From Vulcanococcus sp. (GTDB lineage Bacteria > Cyanobacteriota > Cyanobacteriia > PCC-6307 > Cyanobiaceae), in the NCBI GenBank assembly GCA_019264575.1, contig JAHUZV010000002.1, positions 1-64,000 of the forward strand: DNA of 64,000 nucleotides, in the 5' to 3' direction. A model generated the notes under the pieces. The model was given only the letters and a program-made list of their open reading frames with translations, was not told where the DNA came from and searched no databases. Of the stretch, positions 8,932 to 18,057 are shown piece by piece (within the stretch, counting starts at the first letter, position 1; every line of letters begins with the position of its first letter). The position numbers and the translations under genes are program-made.

Positions 8932-10443
8932 TTATCGCTGCACTCGGAAGTTGGGTAGCTGCGGGCCGCGCATCCGGATCACAGCGCCAGCGCCATCTTC
9001 CAGCGCTTGCAGGGGTAAAACAGGTGCTCGCCCGGCGCCGCTGGCTTCCGGCTCGGCCTCCACGGTTTTGGGCCTGAGTACGTAGGGCTCGCTCAGCGAC
9101 CAGGTGCGCGCGTACTGCATCAGCAGGGGATCCGCCGGTGCGAACACGTACGACGGGTGCCGGGGCACCGTCTCCAGGGCCGAGCGCTCGGCATCCATGC
9201 GCACTGCCCGGGTGATGCCCTGCACGAAGCGGGTGCGCGTCACCACCGTGGTGAGGTAGGCCACCACCCGCAGCCGCGGTGCATCGAAGCCTTCAGCGCA
9301 CATATCGATGCTCACCAGCCAATCGGCCTCGCCGGCCTTGAAGGCCTCCATGCGCTGTGCTGCCTCCGGATCCTGCGAGTGCACCAGGTGCACCCGATCA
9401 CCCTCCTCCTCCAGCAGGCCGCAGATGCGGCGGGCATGGGCGATGTCGCGGGCGATCACGAGGCCGCCAGCGCCGCTGTGCTCGCGCCGCACCACCTCCA
9501 GGCGGCGGCGGGCGTTGAGCAGCAGGCGCAGGGCAATGCTGCTGCTGTCGCCCAGGCGGATGGCGCGGCGCAGGTTGCGGGCGCGCCAGCTCTCCCGCTG
9601 CTCCTGCGACAGCGGCGAGCGCTCGCTATCGCCCAGTTCTCCTTGGCGGCCGTGATCCACCCAGCCGTCTTGAAAGCGGAATTCCAGCGGCCGCACATCT
9701 CCCGCGGCGATCAGTTCGCGCGGCTCCACGCTCAGATCCGGGGCGATCTGCACCACCCACTCCTGGCCGTCGTGCACCTGGATGCGGCGGGCGGCGCAGA
9801 AGGCCAGGTTGTCGGCCCGAAAGGGGGTGCCGGTGAGGCCTAGCCGCAGGCGGGCGCCGGCGCTGAGGCGGCTGAAGGCGTGCCCCCAGGCGGTGGCCTC
9901 TGGTTCCTCGGGATCCATTCCCAGGTGGTGCACTTCATCGGCGATGGCCAGCCAGGGGCCCCAGGCGGCGGCCTGCAGCTGCTGCTCCAGGGCCGCGAGG
10001 TTGCGCCCGGCGGCTTGATAGGTGAGCAGCAAGCCGTCGGGGGCATGCTGGCCGGGGCGATTACTCAGATCCAGCCCGGGCTGCCATTCCTGCAGATCCA
10101 GCCCCAGCCGCGCCGCCGAAGCCAGCCACTGGCTGGCGATCGAGCTGCGGTGGCAGAACACCAACAGGCGCTGCAGGCGGCCTTCCCGCTCCAGCCGCTC
10201 AAAGCTGAGCAGCGCGCCGAGGGTTTTGCCGGCGCCGGGCCCGGCGTTGATCAACACATCGTTGTGGCCGTCGCGCTCAAGCCGCCGGCGCAGCAGCTGC
10301 AGCAGTTGCACTTGCCATTGGCGCGGCTGCACCGCTGGCTGCGGTCGCAGCGTGGCGGCACGGGGCTCTTGTCCAGGCGCCTCGGTGCCAACCGCCTGCA
10401 GCGGGCGCCGGGGCAGGCGCAGATCGAACGACAGCGAAGCCAT
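8932..10443 (-). CDS. DEAD/DEAH-box superfamily 2 helicase (phage/type III-restriction-like)
   Basis: 503 residues. An early basic N-terminus is followed by Walker A NAGPGAGKT (66-74), Walker B ADEVHHLG, motif III LGLTGTPF, and C-terminal RecA-domain motifs. The latter include VSIDMCAEGFDAP and motif VI QGITRAVRMD with its arginine finger. It should be an ATP-driven nucleic-acid translocase or helicase acting in the cytoplasm. No nuclease, methylase or defence partner is adjacent, so a housekeeping or repair role is as likely as defence. The ATG start at 10443 is divergent from the small gene at 10562. Confidence 0.85.
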   Translation of the reverse strand: MASLSFDLRLPRRPLQAVGTEAPGQEPRAATLRPQPAVQPRQWQVQLLQLLRRRLERDGHNDVLINAGPGAGKTLGALLSFERLEREGRLQRLLVFCHRSSIASQWLASAARLGLDLQEWQPGLDLSNRPGQHAPDGLLLTYQAAGRNLAALEQQLQAAAWGPWLAIADEVHHLGMDPEEPEATAWGHAFSRLSAGARLRLGLTGTPFRADNLAFCAARRIQVHDGQEWVVQIAPDLSVEPRELIAAGDVRPLEFRFQDGWVDHGRQGELGDSERSPLSQEQRESWRARNLRRAIRLGDSSSIALRLLLNARRRLEVVRREHSGAGGLVIARDIAHARRICGLLEEEGDRVHLVHSQDPEAAQRMEAFKAGEADWLVSIDMCAEGFDAPRLRVVAYLTTVVTRTRFVQGITRAVRMDAERSALETVPRHPSYVFAPADPLLMQYARTWSLSEPYVLRPKTVEAEPEASGAGRAPVLPLQALEDGAGAVIRMRGPQLPNFRVQR

Positions 10444-10561
10444 CCCGCCATTTTGTTGGCAGGCAGCGAAAAAAGATGAGAGTTTCTACCTATTCGCTTT
10501 GGCGCTGGAGTCCTTAACTTCCGGCCATCACCCCCGCTCCCGGGCCTCAACCCGCCAGCCC

Positions 10562-10738
10562 ATGAACGAGCGTTCCCCCTTTTCCCTCAGCCCCGACGAA
10601 CTGCGCCAGCGCTTTGAGCGCGCCCTGGATCACGAGTGCGACCTCGACCCGATGATCCTGCGGGCTCGCCAGCTGCGTCAGCAGGGCTCCACCCCCCAGG
10701 CTCGCTGCCTGGAGCAGGAGCTGTTGCCGCTCTTCTGA
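10562..10738 (+). CDS. Small conserved hypothetical protein (58 aa)
   Basis: 58 residues from the ATG at 10562. Very hydrophilic, alpha-helical and charged (SPDELRQRFERALDHECDLD then MILRARQLRQQG), with no membrane segment. The composition differs from random frames and is typical of short cyanobacterial conserved proteins. A perfect hairpin follows 12 bases after its stop, supporting a separate transcription unit. Function unknown. Confidence 0.6.
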   Translation: MNERSPFSLSPDELRQRFERALDHECDLDPMILRARQLRQQGSTPQARCLEQELLPLF

Positions 10739-10750
10739 ACCCAGCTTTGC

Positions 10751-10780
10751 CAGGCGTGTGCGGATGTGATCACACGCCTG
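10751..10780. terminator. Hairpin after the 58-aa gene (weak terminator candidate)
   Basis: Perfect 10-base inverted repeat CAGGCGTGTG / CACACGCCTG with a 10-base loop. There is no T-run, only ACAAAAG. It may be a Rho-assisted or mRNA-stabilising end, or an operator upstream of pntAA, whose TTG start is 70 bases further on. Confidence 0.4.
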
Positions 10781-10849
10781 ACAAAAGCGTTGCCGCCAGC
10801 TGCGAAGCCGTCGAACACTGGGCTGTTGTGACGTGAAGGCGGCAAGTTT

Positions 10850-12001
10850 TTGATTCGTGTGTTGGTGCCGCGGGAGTGCCGCCCCGGTGAAACGCGCGTG
10901 GCAGCCACCCCCGAAACCGTGCGGCGCCTCAGTGCCCGCGGTTGCCTGCTGCACGTGGAGCAAGGGGCCGGTGCTGCCAGCGGGTTTGATGATGCCGCCT
11001 ACGGCGAGGCCGGAGCTCAGCTGATCGATCCGGCCACTGTGGCCGCCGAGCACTGGAGCAAGGCGGATGTGGTGCTCGCGGTGCAAGCGGGCTCGATCGC
11101 CCAGCAACGCCGCGAGCTGGAAGCCCTGCGGCCCGGCTCGCTCTTGCTCGGCCTGCTGGAGCCCCACGGCAACGACAGCCTCAAGCAACAGCTGGAGCAG
11201 CAGCGCCTCACGGCGATGGCCCTCGAGCTGCTGCCGCGCATCAGCCGCGCCCAAACCATGGACGTGCTCTCGTCTCAGGCCAACATCGCCGGCTACAAGG
11301 CGGTACTGCTGGCCTCAGCCGCCCTGGATCGCTACGTGCCGATGCTGATGACGGCCGCGGGCACGATCCAGCCGGCTCGCGCCTTGATCCTCGGGGCCGG
11401 GGTGGCGGGCTTGCAGGCCCTGGCCACGGCTCGGCGCCTCGGGGCGGTGGCCTATGTGAGTGATGTGCGTGCAGCCGCCAAAGAACAGGTGGAATCGCTG
11501 GGGGGCCGCTTCATCGATCCGCCCGAGCTGGAGCAGAAGCCCGGTGAAACCGGCGGCTATGCCCAGCAGGCCACGGAGGATTTCCTGGCTGCCCAGCGCC
11601 GTCAGCTCACCGAGCAGTTGGCCCTGGCCGACATGGTGATCTGCACCGCTCAGGTGCCGGGCCGGCCGGCGCCGCGCCTGATTGACGACGCCATGCTCCA
11701 GCACATGCGCCCCGGCAGCGTGGTGGTGGATTTAGCCGTGGCCCAGGGCGGCAACTGCGAAGGCAGCCAGCCCGGCACCACCGTGCTGCGCCACGGCGTG
11801 CAGCTGATCGGGGCGGATCAACTGCCCTGCAGCGTGGCCAACCACGCCAGCGCCCTCTACGCCCGCAACGTGGCTGCCCTGCTGGAGCACCTGCTCGAAG
11901 CCTCCGGCAGCGAACCCACGGCACTTCAACTCGACCTGGAGGACCCCATCGTGAGCGGTTGCCTGTTCACCCACCACGCCATGGCCGGAGGTGCGGCATG
12001 A
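10850..12001 (+). CDS. pntAA: NAD(P) transhydrogenase alpha subunit, part 1
   Basis: 383 residues; starts at a TTG (10850), the only start directly before the conserved VLVPRECRPGETRVAATPETV. This is the NAD(H)-binding dI domain. It has the Rossmann segment LILGAGVAGLQALATARRLGA and the mobile-loop region VICTAQVPGRPAPRLI. The protein is soluble and lacks the alpha-subunit membrane helices, which are encoded separately by the next gene, as in other cyanobacteria and Rhodospirillum. The enzyme couples proton entry to transfer of hydride from NADH to NADP+. It overlaps the next gene by ATGA, indicating coupled translation. Confidence 0.94.
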   Translation: MIRVLVPRECRPGETRVAATPETVRRLSARGCLLHVEQGAGAASGFDDAAYGEAGAQLIDPATVAAEHWSKADVVLAVQAGSIAQQRRELEALRPGSLLLGLLEPHGNDSLKQQLEQQRLTAMALELLPRISRAQTMDVLSSQANIAGYKAVLLASAALDRYVPMLMTAAGTIQPARALILGAGVAGLQALATARRLGAVAYVSDVRAAAKEQVESLGGRFIDPPELEQKPGETGGYAQQATEDFLAAQRRQLTEQLALADMVICTAQVPGRPAPRLIDDAMLQHMRPGSVVVDLAVAQGGNCEGSQPGTTVLRHGVQLIGADQLPCSVANHASALYARNVAALLEHLLEASGSEPTALQLDLEDPIVSGCLFTHHAMAGGAA

Positions 12002-12297
12002 CCACCCTCTCCCAGGCCCTGTGGGTGCTGCTGCTTGGCAGTCTCCTTGGGCTCGAGCTGATCGGCAAGGTGCCGCCCACCCTGCACACGCCGCTGATGA
12101 GTGGCGCTAACGCCATCAGTGGCATCACGGTGCTCGCTTCCATCACCCTGATCGCCAACGCCCAGGACAATCCGGCGCTGCTGATCCTCGGTTCGGTGTC
12201 GTTGGGCTTCGCCCTGTTCAACGTGATCGGTGGCTTTCTGGTCACCGACCGGATGCTCGCCATGTTCAGCCGCAAGAAGAGCGGAGGCGCGCGATGA
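11998..12297 (+). CDS. pntAB: NAD(P) transhydrogenase alpha subunit, part 2 (membrane)
   Basis: 99 residues with three hydrophobic helices (about 7-25, 38-56, 63-85). It contains the PntAB signature KVPPTLHTPLMSGANAISGI and a Lys/Arg-rich end. It supplies the first part of the membrane proton-translocating domain dII. ATGA overlaps at both ends (with pntAA at 11998 and pntB at 12294) show a single, tightly coupled operon. Confidence 0.94.
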   Translation: MTTLSQALWVLLLGSLLGLELIGKVPPTLHTPLMSGANAISGITVLASITLIANAQDNPALLILGSVSLGFALFNVIGGFLVTDRMLAMFSRKKSGGAR

Positions 12298-13709
12298 ACG
12301 TGCTTGATCTCTTCGGTTATTCGATCGATCTGCTGGCAGTCCTGCTGCTGGCGCTGGGCCTCAAGGGGCTCTCCACCGTGCGCTCCGCCCGCTCCGCCAA
12401 TGGTTTGGCGGCGCTGGCCATGGGCCTGGCAGTGCTCGGACTATTGCTGCAGCTGCAACCCGATCCCATCGCCTGGCTGTGGATCGCGATCGGCACCGCC
12501 ATCGGTGGCTTGCTCGGGCTGGTCACAGCCCGGCGCGTGCCGATGACGGCCATGCCCGAAACCGTGGCCCTCTTCAACGGTTGCGGTGGCATGGCCTCGC
12601 TGCTGGTGGCCATGGCCGTGGCCCTCTACGACAGCGACGGCGCTGATCTGGTGGAGCTGATCTCGATCGTGATCTCGGTGTTCGTGGGGGCGATCACCTT
12701 CACCGGCTCGATCGCCGCCATGGGCAAGCTGCAGGGCTGGCTCGGCACCCCGGGCTGGACCCAGAGCAGCGTGCGCCACGGCGTGAACATCACCTTGGCC
12801 ATCGCCGCCCTGGTGGGTGGCTTCACCATGCCCGGCGATCCCACCGGTGCACCCCTGTGGATCCTGCTTGGGGCCTCCAGCCTGCTGGGCATAGGCGTAA
12901 CGCTTCCCATCGGCGGCGCCGACATGCCGGTGGTGATCTCGCTGCTCAACTCCTATTCGGGTGTGGCCGCGGCGGCGGCAGGCTTCGTGGTGGGCAGCCA
13001 GCTGCTGATCGTGGCGGGCGCCATGGTGGGCGCGGCCGGCCTGATCCTCACCCAGGTGATGTGCACCGGCATGAACCGCTCCCTGGTGAGCGTGCTGTTT
13101 GGTGGGGCCCTCGGCGGCAGCGCACCGGTGGGCGGCGGCGGCGATGAGGCTGGCTACACCCGCATCGTGAGCTGCAGCGCCGAGGAGTGCGCCATGGCCC
13201 TCGAGAACGCCGAGCGGGTGGTGTTCGTGCCTGGCTACGGCCTGGCGGTGGCTCAGGCCCAACATGCCCTGCGGGAGCTGTCCAAGCTGCTGGAGGCCAA
13301 TGGTTCGGAGGTGAGCTACGCCATCCACCCGGTGGCGGGCCGCATGCCCGGGCACATGAATGTGCTGCTGGCGGAGGCCGATGTGCCCTACGAGCAGCTG
13401 CTCGAGATGGACACGATCAACCCGGACTTCCCCCGCACCGATGTGGTGATCGTGCTCGGCGCCAACGATGTGGTGAATCCCGACGCCAAGAACGACGCCC
13501 AGAGCCCCCTTTACGGCATGCCCGTACTGGAGGTGGATCAGGCCCGCCAGGTGTTTGTGGTGAAGCGCAGCCTTGGGGCTGGCTACGCCGGCATTAAGAA
13601 TGCGCTGTTCGAGCTGCCTCAAACGGCCATGGTGTTTGGCGATGCCAAGGCGGTGCTGCAGCAGCTCTGCACGGAACTGCGCAGCCAGGGTGTCGGAAAA
13701 GCCGCTTGA
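12294..13709 (+). CDS. pntB: NAD(P) transhydrogenase beta subunit
   Basis: 471 residues. The N-terminal half has about eight or nine membrane helices (dII). The C-terminal dIII domain (from about residue 290) binds NADP(H). It shows VPGYGLAVAQAQH, the Rossmann-like PVAGRMPGHMNVLLAEA and ANDVVNPDAKND near the end. With PntAA/PntAB it forms the proton-pumping transhydrogenase that balances NADH and NADPH. The stop overlaps the start of the next hydrolase gene by 20 bases, which may therefore share the transcript. Confidence 0.95.
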   Translation: MNVLDLFGYSIDLLAVLLLALGLKGLSTVRSARSANGLAALAMGLAVLGLLLQLQPDPIAWLWIAIGTAIGGLLGLVTARRVPMTAMPETVALFNGCGGMASLLVAMAVALYDSDGADLVELISIVISVFVGAITFTGSIAAMGKLQGWLGTPGWTQSSVRHGVNITLAIAALVGGFTMPGDPTGAPLWILLGASSLLGIGVTLPIGGADMPVVISLLNSYSGVAAAAAGFVVGSQLLIVAGAMVGAAGLILTQVMCTGMNRSLVSVLFGGALGGSAPVGGGGDEAGYTRIVSCSAEECAMALENAERVVFVPGYGLAVAQAQHALRELSKLLEANGSEVSYAIHPVAGRMPGHMNVLLAEADVPYEQLLEMDTINPDFPRTDVVIVLGANDVVNPDAKNDAQSPLYGMPVLEVDQARQVFVVKRSLGAGYAGIKNALFELPQTAMVFGDAKAVLQQLCTELRSQGVGKAA

Positions 13710-14730
13710 TTCCAACCTCCCCGCGGCCCTGGGCCTGGCGCCCTTCCGGCCGCGGTTGCCCTGGCTAAACGGCGACCTGCAGACCCTGCGGGACACCCTG
13801 CGCCCGGTGGACCTGCCACCTGAGGCCGGCGAGCCGATCACGATCCCCGTGGGCGGCGGCGATCAGCTGCTGGCGCTGCTGGATCCGCCCCTGGGCGGAT
13901 CCGAGCCCCGGGCGCTGGTGCTGTTGATGCATGGCCTGGGGGGCAGCAGCTGCCGCAGTGGCCTGCGGCGGATGGGGCTCACCCTGCAGCACGCCGGCTT
14001 TGCGGTGCTGCGGCTCAACATGCGCGGTGCCGGGCCCGGGCGGGAGCTGGCCCGCGGCACCTATGCCGCCAGCTGCAACAGCGATCTACTGCCGGCCCTG
14101 GCCCGCGCCCGCGAGCTGGCGGATGGCCGGCCGCTGTTGGGTATGGGCATCTCCCTGGGGGGCACCAAGCTGCTCAACGCGCTGCTCACCGGGCCCGGCC
14201 TGCTCGATGGACTGGTGACGATCAGTTCGCCGCTCGATCTGGCCGCCTGCTCTGCCCAGATCGAGCTCCCCCGCAACCGCATCTACAAGCGCTGGCTGCT
14301 GCAGCGCCTTGTGGCCCAGACCCTGGCCGATCCCTTCGGGGTGAGCGAGCCGGAGCGCGAGGCCCTGGCCGGCCGCGGCCCCGTGGGCCCGATGGACAGC
14401 ATCGTGGCTTTCGATGCGGCGATCACGGCACCGCGCTGGGGCTATAGCTCGGTGGAGCACTACTACCAAGAGGCCAGCCCACTGCGGCAGCTGCAAGCCC
14501 GGGCGACTGAGTTGCCGCCCACCCTGGTGTTGCATGCCACCGATGACCCCTGGGTGCCGGTGGCGGCGGCCCGCGAGCTAGCGGCGTTGCAGTTGCCGGG
14601 GGTGGAGGTGTTGCTTGCCGCCGGGGGCGGGCACAACGGCTTTCATGCCCGCTGCGATGGCCGAAGCGGCGGGCCTGGCAACTGGGGGGATCGGCTCACG
14701 GCCCGCTGGTTCCAGCGTTTGCTGGCCTAG
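13690..14730 (+). CDS. YheT-like alpha/beta hydrolase
   Basis: 346 residues from a GTG at 13690, inside the end of pntB; upstream residues in this frame are the pntB shadow. The YheT-family N-terminus is PWLNGDLQTL, followed by LVLLMHGLGGSSCRSGLRR. The nucleophile elbow is GMGISLGGTKLLN, and a late TLVLHATDDPWVP (acid) and GGHNGF (histidine) complete the triad. This group includes E. coli YheT and eukaryotic ABHD1/3-type lipid hydrolases, so an acyl-ester substrate is plausible but unproven. Its 3' end overlaps the convergent ferredoxin gene by 35 bases. Confidence 0.82.
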   Translation: MSEKPLDSNLPAALGLAPFRPRLPWLNGDLQTLRDTLRPVDLPPEAGEPITIPVGGGDQLLALLDPPLGGSEPRALVLLMHGLGGSSCRSGLRRMGLTLQHAGFAVLRLNMRGAGPGRELARGTYAASCNSDLLPALARARELADGRPLLGMGISLGGTKLLNALLTGPGLLDGLVTISSPLDLAACSAQIELPRNRIYKRWLLQRLVAQTLADPFGVSEPEREALAGRGPVGPMDSIVAFDAAITAPRWGYSSVEHYYQEASPLRQLQARATELPPTLVLHATDDPWVPVAAARELAALQLPGVEVLLAAGGGHNGFHARCDGRSGGPGNWGDRLTARWFQRLLA

Positions 14731-15058
14731 CGCTGAACGGCATCCGTTTCACGATCCATTCGTGGATCGGCGAGCCACCGATCACGTGCTCGCGCAGGAT
14801 TCGCTCGATCCGCTCGGCCGTCACGCCGCTGTAGACGATTCCTTCCGGCCAGATCAGCAGCACCGGCCCCTCGGCGCAGATACGCAGGCAGTCGGCCTTG
14901 GTGCGCAGCACGATTCCCTCGGGCCGCGATGGATCCTCGAGGCCCCACTCGCGCACCAGGCGTTTGAGCGTGTCCCAGCTGGCGGCACCCACGGTGGGAT
15001 CGGGGCAGCAGAGCGCTTTGGCGGGGGTGGCGCAGAGCAGCAGGTGGTGGGAGATCAC
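14696..15058 (-). CDS. Thioredoxin-like [2Fe-2S] ferredoxin
   Basis: 120 residues from a GTG at 15058. The fold is that of thioredoxin-like [2Fe-2S] ferredoxins, not plant-type ones. Cys9 and Cys17/18 lie near the N-terminus, and Cys57 and Cys61 are in KADCLRICAEGP, followed by VYSGVTAERIERIL. It likely carries electrons or has a structural iron-sulfur role in the cytoplasm. It lies 34 bases downstream of dxr on the same strand. The MEP isoprenoid pathway has iron-sulfur enzymes (IspG/IspH) that need ferredoxin-type electrons, so the pairing is suggestive. The electron partner is not known. Confidence 0.85.
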   Translation of the reverse strand: MISHHLLLCATPAKALCCPDPTVGAASWDTLKRLVREWGLEDPSRPEGIVLRTKADCLRICAEGPVLLIWPEGIVYSGVTAERIERILREHVIGGSPIHEWIVKRMPFSARPANAGTSGP

Positions 15059-15092
15059 GGTGAGATCAGGGGCGGGCTCCGCTTGGGTGCGA

Positions 15093-16355
15093 TCAGGCCG
15101 GAAGGGCAGCAGGCGCCTGGGAATGAACAGTCGCGTTCAGCCGGGCTGCAGCTTCACGCACCGCCTCACGGCTCCAGGCGTCGACGGCCAGCACGTCGTC
15201 CAGAGAGGGATCGGCCGTGAGGTCGGCCTTGTGGCGATCACAAACCACGTCGATCAAGCGCGGGATATCGAGGAAGTGGATCTGCTCCTCAAGGAAGAGC
15301 GCCACGGCCTGCTCGTTGGCGGCGTTCATCACCGCCGGCATCGTGCCGCCGGCGCGGCCCGCGGCGTAGGCCAGCTCCATGCAGGGGTATTTGGCAGGGT
15401 CGGGCTTGCGGAAGGTGAGGGAGCCCACTTCGGTGAGATCGAGGCGGCGCCAGGGGGTTTCCAGGCGCTCGGGCCAGCTCAGGCAATAGAGGATCGGCAG
15501 CTTCATGTCGGGCCAGCCCAGCTGAGCCAGCACCGAGGAATCGGCCAGCTCCACCATCGAATGGATGATCGATTGGGGGTGGATCACGATCTCGATGTGG
15601 TCGTAATCCAGGCCGAACAGGTAGTGGGCCTCGATCACCTCCAGGCCCTTGTTCATCAACGAGGCCGAATCCACCGTGATCTTGCGGCCCATGCTCCAGT
15701 TGGGATGGCTGGTGGCATCGGCCACGGTGGCCTTGTGCAGATCAGCGGCATCCCAGTCGCGGAAGGCACCGCCGCTGGCCGTGAGCTGAATGCGGCGTAG
15801 GCCGGGAGTGGGAACGCCGGTGCTCAGGCGGGCGGTGTCGGCCCAGGGGGTGCCCTGCAGGCACTGGAAGATGGCGGAGTGCTCGGAATCGGCCGGCAGC
15901 AGGCGCGAGCCGCTCTTCGCCAGCTCCGGCAGCACCACCGGACCAGCGGCGATCAGTGTTTCCTTGTTGGCCAGGGCCAGATCCTTGCCGGCGCGAATTG
16001 CGGCCAGGGTGGGCAGCAGGCCCGCGCAGCCCACGATGCCGGTCACCACCAGATCAGCCGTGGGCCAGGCGGCGGCGGTGCAGAGCCCATCGGGGCCGCC
16101 CACCAGCTCGGGCAATTTGGCTGGGCGCGCCGCAGGCTCCAGAGCATTAAGCCGGCTGCGCAGTTCGGCCACCCGCTCGGCATTGGCCAGAGCCACCACT
16201 TCCGGGGCGTGGCGCTGGATCTGGCTGATCAGTAGGTCGAGGTTGTTGCCGGCGGTGAGCGCCACCACCCGGAAGCGATCGGGGAATGCCTCCACGATCT
16301 CGAGCGTTTGCGTGCCGATCGAGCCGGTGGAGCCGAGCACGGAGAGGGCTTTCAC
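15093..16355 (-). CDS. dxr: 1-deoxy-D-xylulose 5-phosphate reductoisomerase
   Basis: 420 residues, starting at a GTG (16355). The NADPH motif [14 protein letters not shown] is at residues 8-21. The metal and substrate region [13 protein letters not shown] and the loop [11 protein letters not shown] are also present. Family-typical [18 protein letters not shown] follows. Dxr makes 2-C-methyl-D-erythritol 4-phosphate in the cytoplasm, the first committed step of the MEP pathway leading to carotenoids, phytol and quinones. The upstream region (16356-16446), shared with the divergent symporter, contains a perfect 8-base hairpin TGCGGCTG-CA-CAGCCGCA (16394-16411). Confidence 0.96.
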   Translation of the reverse strand: MKALSVLGSTGSIGTQTLEIVEAFPDRFRVVALTAGNNLDLLISQIQRHAPEVVALANAERVAELRSRLNALEPAARPAKLPELVGGPDGLCTAAAWPTADLVVTGIVGCAGLLPTLAAIRAGKDLALANKETLIAAGPVVLPELAKSGSRLLPADSEHSAIFQCLQGTPWADTARLSTGVPTPGLRRIQLTASGGAFRDWDAADLHKATVADATSHPNWSMGRKITVDSASLMNKGLEVIEAHYLFGLDYDHIEIVIHPQSIIHSMVELADSSVLAQLGWPDMKLPILYCLSWPERLETPWRRLDLTEVGSLTFRKPDPAKYPCMELAYAAGRAGGTMPAVMNAANEQAVALFLEEQIHFLDIPRLIDVVCDRHKADLTADPSLDDVLAVDAWSREAVREAAARLNATVHSQAPAALPA

Positions 16356-16446
16356 GGCGGGATCGGCGAACGGCGCGGCCAGTCTCCCACTGTTGCGGCT
16401 GCACAGCCGCAGCCGGGAAACTGGGGCGACGTTGGCCAGCGGCCCT

Positions 16447-17811
16447 ATGGCGGATCAGATCGGTGCGGAGCGGGGACGGCCGCCGGAGCAATGGAGCTCG
16501 TCGTTGGGGTTCGTGTTGGCGGCGGCGGGGAGTGCCGTGGGGCTCGGCAATCTCTGGGGCTTTGCTTACCGGGCTTCTCAGGGGGGCGGGGCGGCGTTTG
16601 TGTTGCTCTACGTGCTGATCGTGGCGGTGGTGTGTCTGCCGGTGCTGGTGGCGGAGATGGTGCTGGGGCGCAGCACCGGCCATGCGCCGCTGGTGGCGCC
16701 GATCACCGCCGGTGGACGCCGCTGGGCACCCCTGGGTTGGCTCTACATCGCCGCTTCCGTTGGGATCCTCAGCTACTACGCGGTGCTGATGGGCTGGACC
16801 GGCCGCAGCCTGCTGCATGCCCTCACGTCTCCGTTGCCGGCGGATATGGCTGCCGCTGAGACTTTTTTTGCCGGCATCAGCAGCGGTGGCGATGCGGTGC
16901 TCGGCCATCTGCTGAGCCTTGCGCTCACGGGTTTGGTGGTGGCGGCCGGCATTCGTTCGGGCATCGAGCGCTTGTCGCGCTGGGGCATGCCGCTGTTGTT
17001 TGTGGTGTTGCTGGCGCTGCTGCTCTGGGCTGCCGCGCTGCCCGCTGCCCAGGAGGGCTACGCCGGCTTCCTGCTGCGCTGGGATGCCAGCAAGCTCACC
17101 GATCTCACCACGATCCGTAACGCCTTCACCCAGGCCTTCTTTTCGATCGGGGCGGGCATCGGCTGCATCCTGGCTTACGCCGCTTATCTCGATCGCCGCA
17201 GCGGCATTCCCGGTGAAGCCGTTGCGGTGGTGGGGATGGACACGGCCGTGGGGCTGATGGCCGGCTGCGTCACCTTTCCGATCGTGGCCAGCTTCGGTCT
17301 GGCCGACGTGGTGAGCGGCAGCACGGTGGGAACGCTGTTTATCGCGCTGCCGACGGGCTTGGGGTCGCTGGGGCTGGCCGGGCGAGTGGTGGCGGCGGCT
17401 TTCTTTGCCTTGGCCTACGTGGCGGCGATCACCTCCTCGGTGTCGCTGCTGGAGGTGCCGGTGAGTTCGCTGATGGATCGGATGGGCTGGGGCCGCCCGC
17501 GGGCTGTGTGGCTGATGGTGGCGGTGATCGCCGTGATCGGCCTGCCCTCGGCCCTGGATGTGGCCGTGCTGGAAAAGATGGATGCCGTGTTTGGCGGCGT
17601 GTGCCTGATCGCCGGTGGTCTGCTGATGGCTCTGTTGATGGGTTGGCGGGCTCCGGAGCGATTCAGTAGCGATCTGCGCGGTTCCGGCACCTCGCCCCGC
17701 CTGCTGCGGCTGCTGCTTTGGAGCCTGCGCTGGGTGTCGGTGCCGGTGATCAGCCTGGGGCTGATCGTGTCGGTGGTGGATCTGGCGAAGAGCTGGTCGG
17801 GCGGCGCTTAA
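16447..17811 (+). CDS. Sodium-dependent NSS-family transporter (LeuT type)
   Basis: 454 residues from the ATG at 16447, with about 11-12 hydrophobic helices. The first helix carries the family signature [14 protein letters not shown] and [12 protein letters not shown], which form the Na+/substrate site in LeuT-type symporters. It should import an amino acid or related small molecule with sodium across the inner membrane. The substrate cannot be read from sequence. It is divergent from dxr. The small gene after it starts 26 bases beyond its stop. Confidence 0.86.
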   Translation: MADQIGAERGRPPEQWSSSLGFVLAAAGSAVGLGNLWGFAYRASQGGGAAFVLLYVLIVAVVCLPVLVAEMVLGRSTGHAPLVAPITAGGRRWAPLGWLYIAASVGILSYYAVLMGWTGRSLLHALTSPLPADMAAAETFFAGISSGGDAVLGHLLSLALTGLVVAAGIRSGIERLSRWGMPLLFVVLLALLLWAAALPAAQEGYAGFLLRWDASKLTDLTTIRNAFTQAFFSIGAGIGCILAYAAYLDRRSGIPGEAVAVVGMDTAVGLMAGCVTFPIVASFGLADVVSGSTVGTLFIALPTGLGSLGLAGRVVAAAFFALAYVAAITSSVSLLEVPVSSLMDRMGWGRPRAVWLMVAVIAVIGLPSALDVAVLEKMDAVFGGVCLIAGGLLMALLMGWRAPERFSSDLRGSGTSPRLLRLLLWSLRWVSVPVISLGLIVSVVDLAKSWSGGA

Positions 17812-17837
17812 CTTGCCGCAGCAGACAGGCTCATTTC

Positions 17838-18053
17838 ATGGCGCTCGGACCGCAGTGGTTGCAGCGTTTCAACTTCATCGAGCGCGCCAGGCTCGAGCGC
17901 GAGCTCTGGGATGCCTTCGAGCGGGGCGAGCCGATCGAGCAGCTGGTGGAGCAGTGTCAGCCCGGTTTCCGCAAGGAGGTGTGGAGCACCACCGCTGTGC
18001 GGATCCGCAAGATCGAGACGATGATGCGCGACCAGCAGCAGCCGGGCAGCTGA
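17838..18053 (+). CDS. Conserved cyanobacterial hypothetical protein (71 aa)
   Basis: 71 residues from the ATG at 17838. Hydrophilic, mostly helical and rich in Arg/Glu (FIERARLERELWDAFERGE), ending in a basic helix (VRIRKIETMMRDQQ). No catalytic or membrane motif. The spacing (26 bases after the symporter, 4 bases before the convergent cysS stop) fits a real gene on the symporter transcript. Function unknown. Confidence 0.6.
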   Translation: MALGPQWLQRFNFIERARLERELWDAFERGEPIEQLVEQCQPGFRKEVWSTTAVRIRKIETMMRDQQQPGS

Positions 18054-18057
18054 AGGT

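Noticed and set aside
8932..10443. Helicase as part of a defence or restriction system
   Set aside because: No nuclease, methyltransferase or other defence partner lies next to it.
10751..10780. Strong intrinsic terminator
   Set aside because: The stem is perfect but there is no T-run; kept only as a weak candidate.
12441..13841. 466-codon minus-strand frame over pntB
   Set aside because: Antisense shadow with His/Gln/Gly bias; pntB is unmistakable on the plus strand.
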